Below, in pieces: positions 1-6,480 of a stretch of DNA of 17,356 nt (positions within the stretch are counted from its first letter, which is position 1; every line of letters starts with the position of its first letter). The notes below the pieces were generated by a model. It saw only the letters and a list, made by a program, of their open reading frames with translations. It did not search any database and was not told the origin of the DNA. Both the position numbers and the translations under genes were made by a program. This DNA comes from Planctomycetales bacterium (GTDB taxonomy: Bacteria; Planctomycetota; Planctomycetia; Isosphaerales; Isosphaeraceae): NCBI GenBank assembly GCA_027451455.1, contig DAIDJI010000031.1:1-17356 (forward strand). The letters are read 5' to 3'.

Positions 1-284
1 CCGCGTCCCACCTCGCGCACGACCTCGAAATCGCCGATCCGAATGGGGCCGGGCTCTGGAGGATTGGTGGCCATCGGTCCTGGTGTCGCCGACGCGACCG
101 AGATCGACTCAGCAGCGGCCTCGACGAGGTGCAGGCCGCGAAGGCAGGCGCGAAGGCGGTCGGCGATCGCGGGATGTCGGGCGACCCATTCTTCGGGGTC
201 AACCGGCTCGCCGGCCTCGAACGCGGCGAGGTAAGCGTCGAGCGCGGCGGCCAGCTCGTCGTCGGCGATGGATTCGAGGTTCAT
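1..284 (-). CDS. Ser/Thr protein kinase, N-terminal fragment (cut by window edge)
   Basis: Reading the minus strand from the ATG at 284 gives 94 codons with no stop before the window edge, so only the N-terminus is present. The first ~80 residues form an acidic, Ala-rich segment starting MNLESIADDELAAALD. It is followed by IGDFEVVREVGRG, which matches the first strand and start of the Gly-rich loop of a Hanks-type kinase (usual form: Y-x-[IL]-x-x-x-[IL]-G-x-G). Such kinases phosphorylate Ser/Thr residues using ATP and are abundant in planctomycetes, often with a similar acidic N-terminal lead. The start overlaps the stop of the sigma-factor gene (ATGA), with a GGAGG about 10 nt upstream, so the two are probably translationally coupled. 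The catalytic loop, activation segment and any membrane or sensor domain lie outside the window, so kinase assignment rests on the short motif and context. Confidence 0.75.
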   Translation of the reverse strand, partial: MNLESIADDELAAALDAYLAAFEAGEPVDPEEWVARHPAIADRLRACLRGLHLVEAAAESISVASATPGPMATNPPEPGPIRIGDFEVVREVGR

Positions 285-895
285 GGCCGCGCGTCCTCCA
301 TCAGGCCGCTGAGCCGCTCCAGGGCGCGGGTCCAGAGCATCCGGACGGCACCCGGGGAGCGTCCCATCCGCGCACCGACCTCCTCGAACGGGAGCCGTTC
401 GAGGTTGCGAAGGATGATGACCTCTCGATAATCCGGCGGGAGCGCGGCAAGGGCATCGGCAAGCAGAACGGCCTGCTCGCGCCTCGACGCCGCGGCGCTT
501 GGGGACGAGGCGGTCACGGCGAGTGCCTGCTGCACCCGGGCACCCGAACGTTCGAGGGCCGCCTCAAGCGACTCCTGGCGGCGGTAGTCGCGCAGGCCGG
601 CTTTCTGTCGACGCGCCTGATCGGCGAGGTTGCGCACCAGAATCCGACGGAGCCAGGCGACGACCTCGCGCTCGCTCGACCCGGCGAATTTGGGGAAGTC
701 GCGATGGGCTTCGAGGAAGGTCTCCTGCACAAGGTCGGAGGGATCCAGGCGGAGCCGGAGGGTGGTCCCGATCAGGGCGCGCGCGAGCAATCGAGCGTAG
801 TTGCGATACTGCGCTAGCAGGGCGCCGAAGGCGTCGGTATCGCCGGCGCGCGCTCGTTCGACCAGTTCCTCCACCGTCCGGCTCGACTCGGCCAT
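281..895 (-). CDS. ECF-type RNA polymerase sigma factor, kinase-associated
   Basis: This encodes a 204-residue sigma-70 family protein of the extracytoplasmic-function class, which directs RNA polymerase to a specific promoter set. Region 2 is visible at about residues 20-95 (DPSDLVQETFLEAH, then a Trp-containing VVAWLRRILVRNLAD). Region 4, a helix-turn-helix, spans about 150-196 (LPPDYREVIILRNLE, then FEEVGARMGRSPGAVRML). The Ala/Ser-rich stretch between is the flexible linker; no region 1.1 or 3 is seen, as usual for this class. I chose the ATG at 895 because GGAGGAG lies 9 nt before it; an in-frame ATG at 913 would add six residues. The gene overlaps the downstream kinase by 4 bp, and no anti-sigma factor is in view. 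The kinase may control the sigma factor or its regulon by phosphorylation; that is an inference from the pairing. Confidence 0.9.
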   Translation of the reverse strand: MAESSRTVEELVERARAGDTDAFGALLAQYRNYARLLARALIGTTLRLRLDPSDLVQETFLEAHRDFPKFAGSSEREVVAWLRRILVRNLADQARRQKAGLRDYRRQESLEAALERSGARVQQALAVTASSPSAAASRREQAVLLADALAALPPDYREVIILRNLERLPFEEVGARMGRSPGAVRMLWTRALERLSGLMEDARP

Positions 896-936
896 CGTTC
901 GGAGCTCCTCCATCCGAGATAGGCGAGGACACCCCG

Positions 937-981
937 AAGATTGTCACGCGCCGGGCGGCCGGAATGTAAGTCGGCCTCACC
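937..981. repeat. 45-bp perfect direct repeat, left copy
   Basis: Identical over all 45 bases to 2274-2318, same orientation. It contains a small inverted repeat (GGCCG, 10-nt loop, CGGCC). It lies between the divergent sigma-factor gene and the nuclease gene. A few matching bases continue to its left (GGC..GAC pattern) but identity stops sharply on the right. The two copies bracket the nuclease/TOPRIM gene pair, so they may be the edges of an inserted unit; alternatively they are two copies of a genome-wide interspersed or regulatory repeat. Confidence 0.9.
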
Positions 982-1054
982 AACGACGCGGGGTTCGTGC
1001 GATCCGACGTAGCCGATCGCCGCCCATCCGCGTTACGATCATCAGGAGGTTCAG

Positions 1055-1630
1055 GTGGCCGCAAGAGGCGATCTCATGACGACCCGCGAAGAATACGAGG
1101 CAATGATCAAGCTCCTTGACTGGCCGGGATTGCTGGAGCTTTGGGAGGGAATCAAGCATCGGGAGACGCCCGGGTGGAACCCGGGCAAGGCTTTCGAGTA
1201 TCTCGTGCTTCGAGCCTTCGATCTCGATGGGGCGGCGGTCCGGTGGCCCTACGGGGTCTCGCTACCGCGTCAGTCCGAGATTGTCGAGGAGATCGACGGT
1301 TCGGTGAGGGTCGGGGGGCTTTACAGCCTGGTTGAGAGCAAGGACGAGGACGGGAACATCGCCATCGCGCCAATTGCCAAGCTGCGAAACCAGTTGTTGC
1401 GCCGCCCCGCCGGCACGTTCGGGATGGTCTTCAGTTCGCACGGCTTCACCGAACCGGCTATCCAGCTCGCGCACTTCGCCTTGCCTCAGTCGATCCTTTT
1501 GTGGACCGGCAAGGAAGTGGAGTACGCTCTGAACTACCGGAGCATCTGCACGCCCTGCGAAATGAAATATCGCATGTGCGTGGACTTCGGCACGCTCGAC
1601 TTCGACATTACGACGGGAGCCATCGAATGA
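1055..1630 (+). CDS. PD-(D/E)XK nuclease-like protein (Mrr/restriction-endonuclease-like)
   Basis: This 191-residue protein shows the layout of a PD-(D/E)XK nuclease core. A Glu sits in an early helix (GKAFEYLVLRAF, E48), an Asp ends a strand (EEIDG, D81), and an E-x-K follows in the next strand (SLVESKD, E94/K96). A later segment (GTFGMVFSSHGFTEPA) resembles the strand-helix step after the active site in Mrr-type enzymes. The expected activity is Mg2+-dependent DNA cleavage, but no substrate specificity can be read. The GTG at 1055 is chosen because AGGAGG ends 5 nt upstream; an ATG at 1076 (MTTREEYEAM), with AAGAGG before it, is a real alternative. The stop overlaps the next gene's ATG (ATGA), so the two are a translationally coupled pair. 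Nearest described type: restriction or defence nuclease; family membership would need a profile search. Confidence 0.65.
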   Translation: MAARGDLMTTREEYEAMIKLLDWPGLLELWEGIKHRETPGWNPGKAFEYLVLRAFDLDGAAVRWPYGVSLPRQSEIVEEIDGSVRVGGLYSLVESKDEDGNIAIAPIAKLRNQLLRRPAGTFGMVFSSHGFTEPAIQLAHFALPQSILLWTGKEVEYALNYRSICTPCEMKYRMCVDFGTLDFDITTGAIE

Positions 1631-2214
1631 GGGCCTATCTTCTTGTGGAAGGCGAGACGGATCTGGTGCTCTTCGAGCGGCTCCTCCCGCCCGAGATCCG
1701 GCGAGAGACGAGCATCGTCGTCGTTGGCGGACGCTCCAGCATCGCGTCGATGGCCCGTTCGCTCATGATCGCCAGGGGGAAACCGGTGGCGCTCGTTGCA
1801 GACGCCGATACCGTGGAAAGGAACGCCGTCGAGCAGCGATTCCAGGCGCTCGACGAACTGGTCGGATCGGCGGCCGCGGGCGTCCCCTACAAGGTGATCG
1901 TGGCGGTGCCCGAGATCGAGTCGTGGTTCTTCGCTGTCCCCGGAGCACTGGAGCGACTGAGCGGCACGACACTCACGCCCGAGCAGATCGAGCTGGGGAT
2001 GTTACGACCCAGGGAAGTCCTCAGGCAACTTTTCCAGGATCGCATGCCCCCGCACTTCCATCGACTGGTCGGCGAGTTGACGGAATCCGAGGTCCAAACG
2101 CTCCGGGAGACAGAGCCCCGGAAGGAGCTGATCGAATTCCTGACGGAGCAGGTCCAGAGCCGAGGTCTCTTGCCGGCCATCGGCCATCCGCAAAGGTCGG
2201 GTATTTCCGGTTGA
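1627..2214 (+). CDS. TOPRIM-domain protein paired with the nuclease
   Basis: This 195-residue protein begins with a TOPRIM-like core: MRAYLLVEGETD (acidic E8/E10) followed about 50 residues later by VALVADADT (D59-x-D61). Between them is VVVGGRSSIASM, similar to the Gly-rich strand-turn of OLD-family and DUF4276-like TOPRIM proteins. A later VPEIESWFF also recalls TOPRIM-only proteins of the DUF4276 kind. TOPRIM domains coordinate Mg2+ in primases, topoisomerases and OLD nucleases. This protein has no ATPase or topoisomerase domain attached, so it probably works with its partner or as a metal-dependent nuclease or regulator. The ATG at 1627 overlaps the nuclease stop, so both proteins are likely made from one mRNA. 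The C-terminal ~90 residues are charged and helical with no motif I recognise. The gene ends 59 bp before the right-hand 45-bp repeat. Confidence 0.65.
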   Translation: MRAYLLVEGETDLVLFERLLPPEIRRETSIVVVGGRSSIASMARSLMIARGKPVALVADADTVERNAVEQRFQALDELVGSAAAGVPYKVIVAVPEIESWFFAVPGALERLSGTTLTPEQIELGMLRPREVLRQLFQDRMPPHFHRLVGELTESEVQTLRETEPRKELIEFLTEQVQSRGLLPAIGHPQRSGISG

Positions 2215-2273
2215 TGGACGACCAGGAACGACGATCCAGCCTCGGAAACGCACATCAGGGCAAAGACCTCAGA

Positions 2274-2318
2274 AAGATTGTCACGCGCCGGGCGGCCGGA
2301 ATGTAAGTCGGCCTCACC
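2274..2318. repeat. 45-bp perfect direct repeat, right copy
   Basis: Exact copy of 937-981 in the same orientation, 59 bp after the TOPRIM gene and upstream of the porin leader. Flanking bases on its right (GGCCCATTCGG) differ from those right of the left copy, so the boundary is sharp on that side. Confidence 0.9.
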
Positions 2319-2410
2319 GGCCCATTCGGCAAAAGAAACACGATCGCTCAAGTCGGCGTCCGATCGGACCGATTGAGAGGAGTAAAGGTTCCTCGGGCTC
2401 GTGCCGGGGG

Positions 2411-2502
2411 GGGCGATGGAGTTCGCCCAAATGTTGAACCGCCCCCCGCGGGGCTGATAACTCCTACCCAAAGGCGGACCCCTCCGCCCGGCGGTAGGGG
2501 TT
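2411..2502 (+). promoter_or_regulatory. Hairpin-rich leader (attenuator/terminator-like) before the porin gene
   Basis: Three consecutive inverted repeats are visible. The first is GGGCG/CGCCC at 2411-2428. The second is GCCCC/GGGGC at 2441-2454. The third is nested at 2459-2502: an outer stem AACTCCTACC/GGTAGGGGTT (ten pairs, one G-U) around an inner stem GGCGGA/TCCGCC. The last is followed by TTATTTG, a weak T tract, and ends 31 nt before the porin ATG. It could be an intrinsic terminator for upstream transcription, an attenuator in the porin mRNA, or an unrecognised cis-acting RNA. No known riboswitch consensus was recognised. Confidence 0.5.
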
Positions 2503-2533
2503 TATTTGTTGCGCGGACGCGAGGGACGGTCGC

Positions 2534-4240
2534 ATGACGGAACCTGGCGGAGTCGGACGGCAGATCCGCCCTCGGCAGGTCGGGGTTGCCCTGCTGGCGC
2601 TGGGACTGGGGCTGGGCACGACCAGCCTCACCCGGGCCCAGCAACCCCCCACACCGGCGCCCCGGACAGCACGCGAGGCCGAACTGGAAGAACGGCTCCG
2701 TCGGATGGAGGAGCGGCTCCAGGCGATGCCCGACCCGGATGAGGTCCGTCGGCTGCAAACAAAAGTGCGCGACCTCTCCAACCAGGTCGATCAGCTCCAG
2801 GGACAGCTTCGGAAGGTCGATTCGGCCTCAAACCCGACATCGCCGCCCGACTCCAACGGGATGGTGGTCGGCCCCGGCGGGTCGAGGACCGCGGCCTCAA
2901 TGGCCGCCGACGCGGCCGGCGGGTCGGACGACGACGTCTCCTCGGAGATCGGCTTCGGCGGCACCGCCTCGGGATTCGGGCCGGCGGCCGAACCGCCGTC
3001 TCCGCGGTTCGACATGCCCTATAGCCCGCCCGCTCAGACCGCCAAATCCTTGTATGGCCCCGGCTTCCAGATCCGGTCGCCCGACGACGAATTCGACATC
3101 CAGTTCCACGACCTCACCCAGCTCGACGGCCGGTTCTACGGCATCCCCAACCAGAAGCCGACCTCCGATACCTTCGACATCGCCCGACAGTGGCTCGTCT
3201 ACAATGGGCACCTGACTCGGCCTTATGAGTATTATGTTTCGTTCGTTGACGCGCTGGGTTCCTTCAGCGCCCTCGATATCTTCCTGAATGTGAACTACGA
3301 CCAGCGGTTCCAGTTCCGGTTCGGCCGGTTCAAGACTCCGTATGCCTACGAGTTCTACGCCCAGCCGACCGAGGCCCTCGCCAATGGCGAGTGGTCGCTG
3401 TTCTTCAACAACTTCGGGATCAACCGAGAACTGGGGACGATGCTCTGGGGCGAGTCGGTGGCCGGTCGCATCGACTACGCCGCAGGACTCTTCAACAGCG
3501 TGCCCAACGGCCAGATCGACCTGAGCAATGATAAGAGCGTGATTGCCTTCCTCAACTTCGCGCCGTTCCGGCCCTCGGCCGGTTCACCGCTGGAGAATCT
3601 CAACGTCGGCGGATCGCTGGTCGCCGGTTCGCAGGATTATGCTCCGGTGCCCAATGTGTTGCGGACGATCGTGCCGACGGCGGGGAGCAACGTGGTCGGC
3701 GTGCCGTTCCTGGCGTTCAACGACAACGTGCTGGCCGCCGGGCCCCGCAACCTCTGGTCGCTGCACACCGCCTATTTCTATCGGAGCCTGATGATCCTCG
3801 GCGAGTGGGAGAGCGGATTCGAGGATTATGCCCTGGTGAACCACAAGGCGTCCCGGGTGCGCCTGCCGATCGAGAGCTTCTACGTGCAGGCGTCGTACTT
3901 CCTCACCGGCGAGACGATGGCCAGTCGGGGTCGCGTCAAGCCGCTCCGACCGTTCGACCTCCGCCGCGGCCGGCTGGGCCCGGGTGCCTGGGAGACCGTT
4001 TTCCGGTACGCCGACCTGAGCCTCGGCCGAGAAGTCTTCACCGCCGGTCTGGCCGATCCCAACAACTGGACCAATCGACTCTACGCGACCGACCTCGGTA
4101 TCAACTGGTACTGGAACCAGTACATCCGCGTCCTCTTCGACTGGCAACATGCCGGGTTCGGCACGCCCGTGTATTATCGCCCCGGCCGCTTTGCCAGTGC
4201 GAGCGACCTGTTCATGATACGGTTCCAGGTCTGGTTCTGA
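2534..4240 (+). CDS. Outer-membrane porin, phosphate-selective OprP/OprO type
   Basis: This 568-residue protein begins with a Sec-type signal peptide: basic start, hydrophobic VGVALLALGLGLGTTSL, probable cleavage after TRA (residue 35). Residues ~45-95 are a heptad-rich coiled coil (EAELEERLRRMEERLQ, then EVRRLQTKVRDLSNQVDQLQ), which could bind the cell wall or trimerise. A Ser/Gly/Asp-rich linker follows to about residue 165. The C-terminal ~390 residues alternate aromatic and polar residues as in a beta-barrel and end in a terminal Phe (FQVWF), the usual OMP assembly signal. Segments such as FRFGRFKTPYAYEFY and AAGLFNSVPNGQ are typical of the phosphate-selective porin O/P family, which takes up anions across the outer membrane. 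Actual selectivity cannot be read. GAGGGA stands 7 nt before the ATG. The gene converges on the glycosyltransferase with only 15 bp between stops. Confidence 0.85.
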   Translation: MTEPGGVGRQIRPRQVGVALLALGLGLGTTSLTRAQQPPTPAPRTAREAELEERLRRMEERLQAMPDPDEVRRLQTKVRDLSNQVDQLQGQLRKVDSASNPTSPPDSNGMVVGPGGSRTAASMAADAAGGSDDDVSSEIGFGGTASGFGPAAEPPSPRFDMPYSPPAQTAKSLYGPGFQIRSPDDEFDIQFHDLTQLDGRFYGIPNQKPTSDTFDIARQWLVYNGHLTRPYEYYVSFVDALGSFSALDIFLNVNYDQRFQFRFGRFKTPYAYEFYAQPTEALANGEWSLFFNNFGINRELGTMLWGESVAGRIDYAAGLFNSVPNGQIDLSNDKSVIAFLNFAPFRPSAGSPLENLNVGGSLVAGSQDYAPVPNVLRTIVPTAGSNVVGVPFLAFNDNVLAAGPRNLWSLHTAYFYRSLMILGEWESGFEDYALVNHKASRVRLPIESFYVQASYFLTGETMASRGRVKPLRPFDLRRGRLGPGAWETVFRYADLSLGREVFTAGLADPNNWTNRLYATDLGINWYWNQYIRVLFDWQHAGFGTPVYYRPGRFASASDLFMIRFQVWF

Positions 4241-4255
4241 ACGGCGGCTCGCCCC

Positions 4256-5938
4256 TTACCGGGTCGGATCGGATTCATCGAGATCGGCAACGGCCATCGG
4301 GCGGGCGTCGAGGCGGAAGAGGCGGTACTCGCGATCGAACCGGGTCGACGGTCCCCGCTCCAGGAGCTCCAACCGGCCGAGGCGGTCGAGATCGGGCCGG
4401 TCGCGGTCGCGCGCGATCAGGTAGACCGGCGCCTCGGATGTCGGGCGAAGAACCCGGAGCGCCGGCGGGCACGATCGCCCCTCGGCCGGAGTCTCGTCGC
4501 CCGGACGTCGCCCACGAACCACCGTCGCCGGCCGGCGGAGGTAGAACAGTCGGACCCCCAGGTCGTGCGGAACGGCACCAAACGGACTCTCGTACGGATT
4601 GCGGTCGAAATCGTCGTAGAGAAGCGCCACCGGGGCGCCGGGCGGAAGCCGACGGCCTGCCGCCTCGTAGAACGCTCCCTCGCGACCGCGCCAGTCGAGT
4701 CTCGGCGCGAGCAGAGAGAAGCCGAGCCCGTAGAGGATCGCGAGCGTCGCGAATCCGGCGGCGGCGACCCGTTTCAGTCGTTCCGGCGACCGCCCTCGAT
4801 GCACGAGCTTCCGCGAGAGCCGGGCCAGCCCGAGCGCCGCCCAGATCGACCACGGAACCTGCGCGGCGATCGCATAGTGGGCGTTCTTGATCGTCGCCAT
4901 CGAGAGCAAGGCCAGGGGCGCGGCCGACCACGCCCAGAGCAGCCGGTCGCCCGCGATCACCGAGGCCGGCACCTTCCCACCCGCGAGCCGCCCAAGGACG
5001 CCCCGTCGCAACGAGTGCCAGGCCCCGACGACCGCGATCGGCGCCCACGGCATCGCCTGCGCAAACACCCCCGGTACATACTCCCACCAGGGCTCGCCGA
5101 TGAACGCCGATGGACGCTCGGCCAGCCGGTCGGCGACGTGCAGAATCCAGAGCGACAGAGCGCCGGTGCCGTGGCGGGCAACCATCGCGATCGGCCACGC
5201 CAGGGCGATCGCCGCGGAAACCATCCAGCCAGCCGGGAACATCAGGGAACGGAACGCCCGCCGATCGCGACGCCAGGCGATCGCCAGGGCGATCGCCGCG
5301 ACCGTCAACACCGGGCCAAACCCGATCCCCTTGACCATCGACATCGTCCCCAGCAGGACGAAGAACGCCCATCGCCAGCGTCGACGGACCGGTCCCTCCT
5401 CGCTTCCCTCGCCGAGCATCCGGTCGAAGGCCACGACGGTCCAGGTGACGAGCGCGGCCAGCAGGATATCGGCCTCGGCAAGCCGGCCCCGGAGCGCCGA
5501 CCAGGCCGTGGTCGCCTGAACGGCGCCGGCGATCAGGCCGAGTCCAGGGCCGTAGTACCGCGTCGCAAAGGTCGAAACGCCCAGGACCATCAGCGTCGCG
5601 GCGATCGCCGAGGGAAGCCGCGCCACGGTTTCGTCGACGCCGCCGACGGCCCGCCCGATCGCGACGACCAACCACCAGGGCAGGGGAGGCTTCTCCAGCC
5701 AGGGCCGACCGCCGATCGTCGGATACGACCAGTCGCCCGAGTCGAGCATCTCGCGGGCGCCCTGCGCCACGAAGGCTTCGTGGTAGCTGAGCCGCTCCCA
5801 GGTCCCGAGCCCCGGCAGCCAGACCGCCGCCGAGATCGCGAGCAGACAGGCCACCCGAACCGGGCCGGTCATTCGCATCGGCGCCCGGGCCTTTTTCGCG
5901 CTCAGACTCGCGGAATCATTCGTCCGTCGCGGCTCCAT
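4256..5938 (-). CDS. GT39/ArnT-like integral-membrane glycosyltransferase (PMT_2 type)
   Basis: This is a 560-residue polytopic membrane protein with many hydrophobic segments (for example VACLLAISAAVWLPGL, LMVLGVSTFATRYYG, ILLAALVTWTVVAF). It matches the ArnT/PMT family, which moves a sugar from a polyprenyl-phosphate donor to lipid or protein on the outer face of the inner membrane. The first periplasmic loop contains YHEAFVAQGAREML, aligned to the usual DE-x-x-YA-x-x-AREM, then EKPPLPWWL (residues 82-90), and RLAEADILLAAL (about 152-163). The catalytic acidic pair in the first loop reads His-Glu (53-54) rather than Asp-Glu, so only the second acid is kept. Length fits the family (about 500-600). 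The ATG at 5938 is the most upstream; Met21 and Met23 are alternatives that would put the start closer to the first membrane helix. The acceptor is unknown; the gene stands alone between convergent and divergent neighbours. Confidence 0.85.
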   Translation of the reverse strand: MEPRRTNDSASLSAKKARAPMRMTGPVRVACLLAISAAVWLPGLGTWERLSYHEAFVAQGAREMLDSGDWSYPTIGGRPWLEKPPLPWWLVVAIGRAVGGVDETVARLPSAIAATLMVLGVSTFATRYYGPGLGLIAGAVQATTAWSALRGRLAEADILLAALVTWTVVAFDRMLGEGSEEGPVRRRWRWAFFVLLGTMSMVKGIGFGPVLTVAAIALAIAWRRDRRAFRSLMFPAGWMVSAAIALAWPIAMVARHGTGALSLWILHVADRLAERPSAFIGEPWWEYVPGVFAQAMPWAPIAVVGAWHSLRRGVLGRLAGGKVPASVIAGDRLLWAWSAAPLALLSMATIKNAHYAIAAQVPWSIWAALGLARLSRKLVHRGRSPERLKRVAAAGFATLAILYGLGFSLLAPRLDWRGREGAFYEAAGRRLPPGAPVALLYDDFDRNPYESPFGAVPHDLGVRLFYLRRPATVVRGRRPGDETPAEGRSCPPALRVLRPTSEAPVYLIARDRDRPDLDRLGRLELLERGPSTRFDREYRLFRLDARPMAVADLDESDPTR

Positions 5939-6480
5939 CCGTGGGCCTCGCGGGATCGGGGAGAGAAATGTCGAGACCAGTTCGCCCGGGGATCATGGGG
6001 CCATCATGGCCGGCTGTCAATCCTTTTGTTCGTGGTCCGTGGTCCCCGTCCCCTGGTCCTTAGAGTTCCTGGATCGCTGACCCGGGTTTCGCAGGCTCTC
6101 CCGTCTCTGCCCTCAACCGCGAGAACTCCCACAATCCCACCGCCCCCGTATCCACTTCGAACGGGGGAAAACCCGTCGATAACCTGTCGAGGAACCGTCC
6201 ACGACCCAGAGGCCGTCCACAGAGCCCAACCTGATCCCAGGCGCCTCCTCCACCCTTCGCACCAATCAACCCGGCGCCGCCCACGGGGTTATCCACAACT
6301 TTTCCCCCGGTGGACAAGCGACATTGTGTCCGCCGAAGGTCTTTGCTATCATCAGACTCCATGTAACGCCGTCCGGGTTATCCACGGCGGATCGCCAGAC
6401 TCCGACTATTACGGCGATATTCTCCCCCCTCTCTTCCTGAAAGCCAGGGGAGCAACCCGAATCCCAAACGGAGCCGATGA
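5939..6480. other. Candidate replication origin / DnaA-box region upstream of dnaN
   Basis: This 542-bp divergent intergenic region has no supportable gene. It holds TTATCCACA at 6289-6297 (perfect DnaA-box consensus) and TTATCCACG at 6378-6386 (one mismatch). Weaker sites are TTGTCCACC on the minus strand at 6317-6309, CCGTCCACA at 6213-6221 and CCGTCCACG at 6195-6203. Such clustering beside dnaN is typical of oriC or of a DnaA-controlled dnaN promoter. No strongly AT-rich unwinding element is obvious, and dnaA is not next door, so origin function is an inference. Confidence 0.5.
6324..6352 (+). promoter_or_regulatory. dnaN: Candidate sigma-70-type promoter for dnaN
   Basis: TTGTGT (6324-6329) and TATCAT (6347-6352) are separated by 17 bp; the -10 matches consensus at five of six bases, the -35 only at TTG. 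It sits between the DnaA boxes at 6289 and 6378, which would let DnaA influence dnaN transcription. The leader to the GTG at 6481 would be about 120 nt. Confidence 0.35.

Noticed and set aside
937..2318. The two 45-bp repeats as part of a CRISPR array
   Set aside because: Only two copies, 1292 bp apart, with genes between them; no regular spacers and no cas genes.
4241..4255. Bidirectional terminator between the convergent porin and glycosyltransferase genes
   Set aside because: Only 15 bp separate the stops and no hairpin with a T run is visible.
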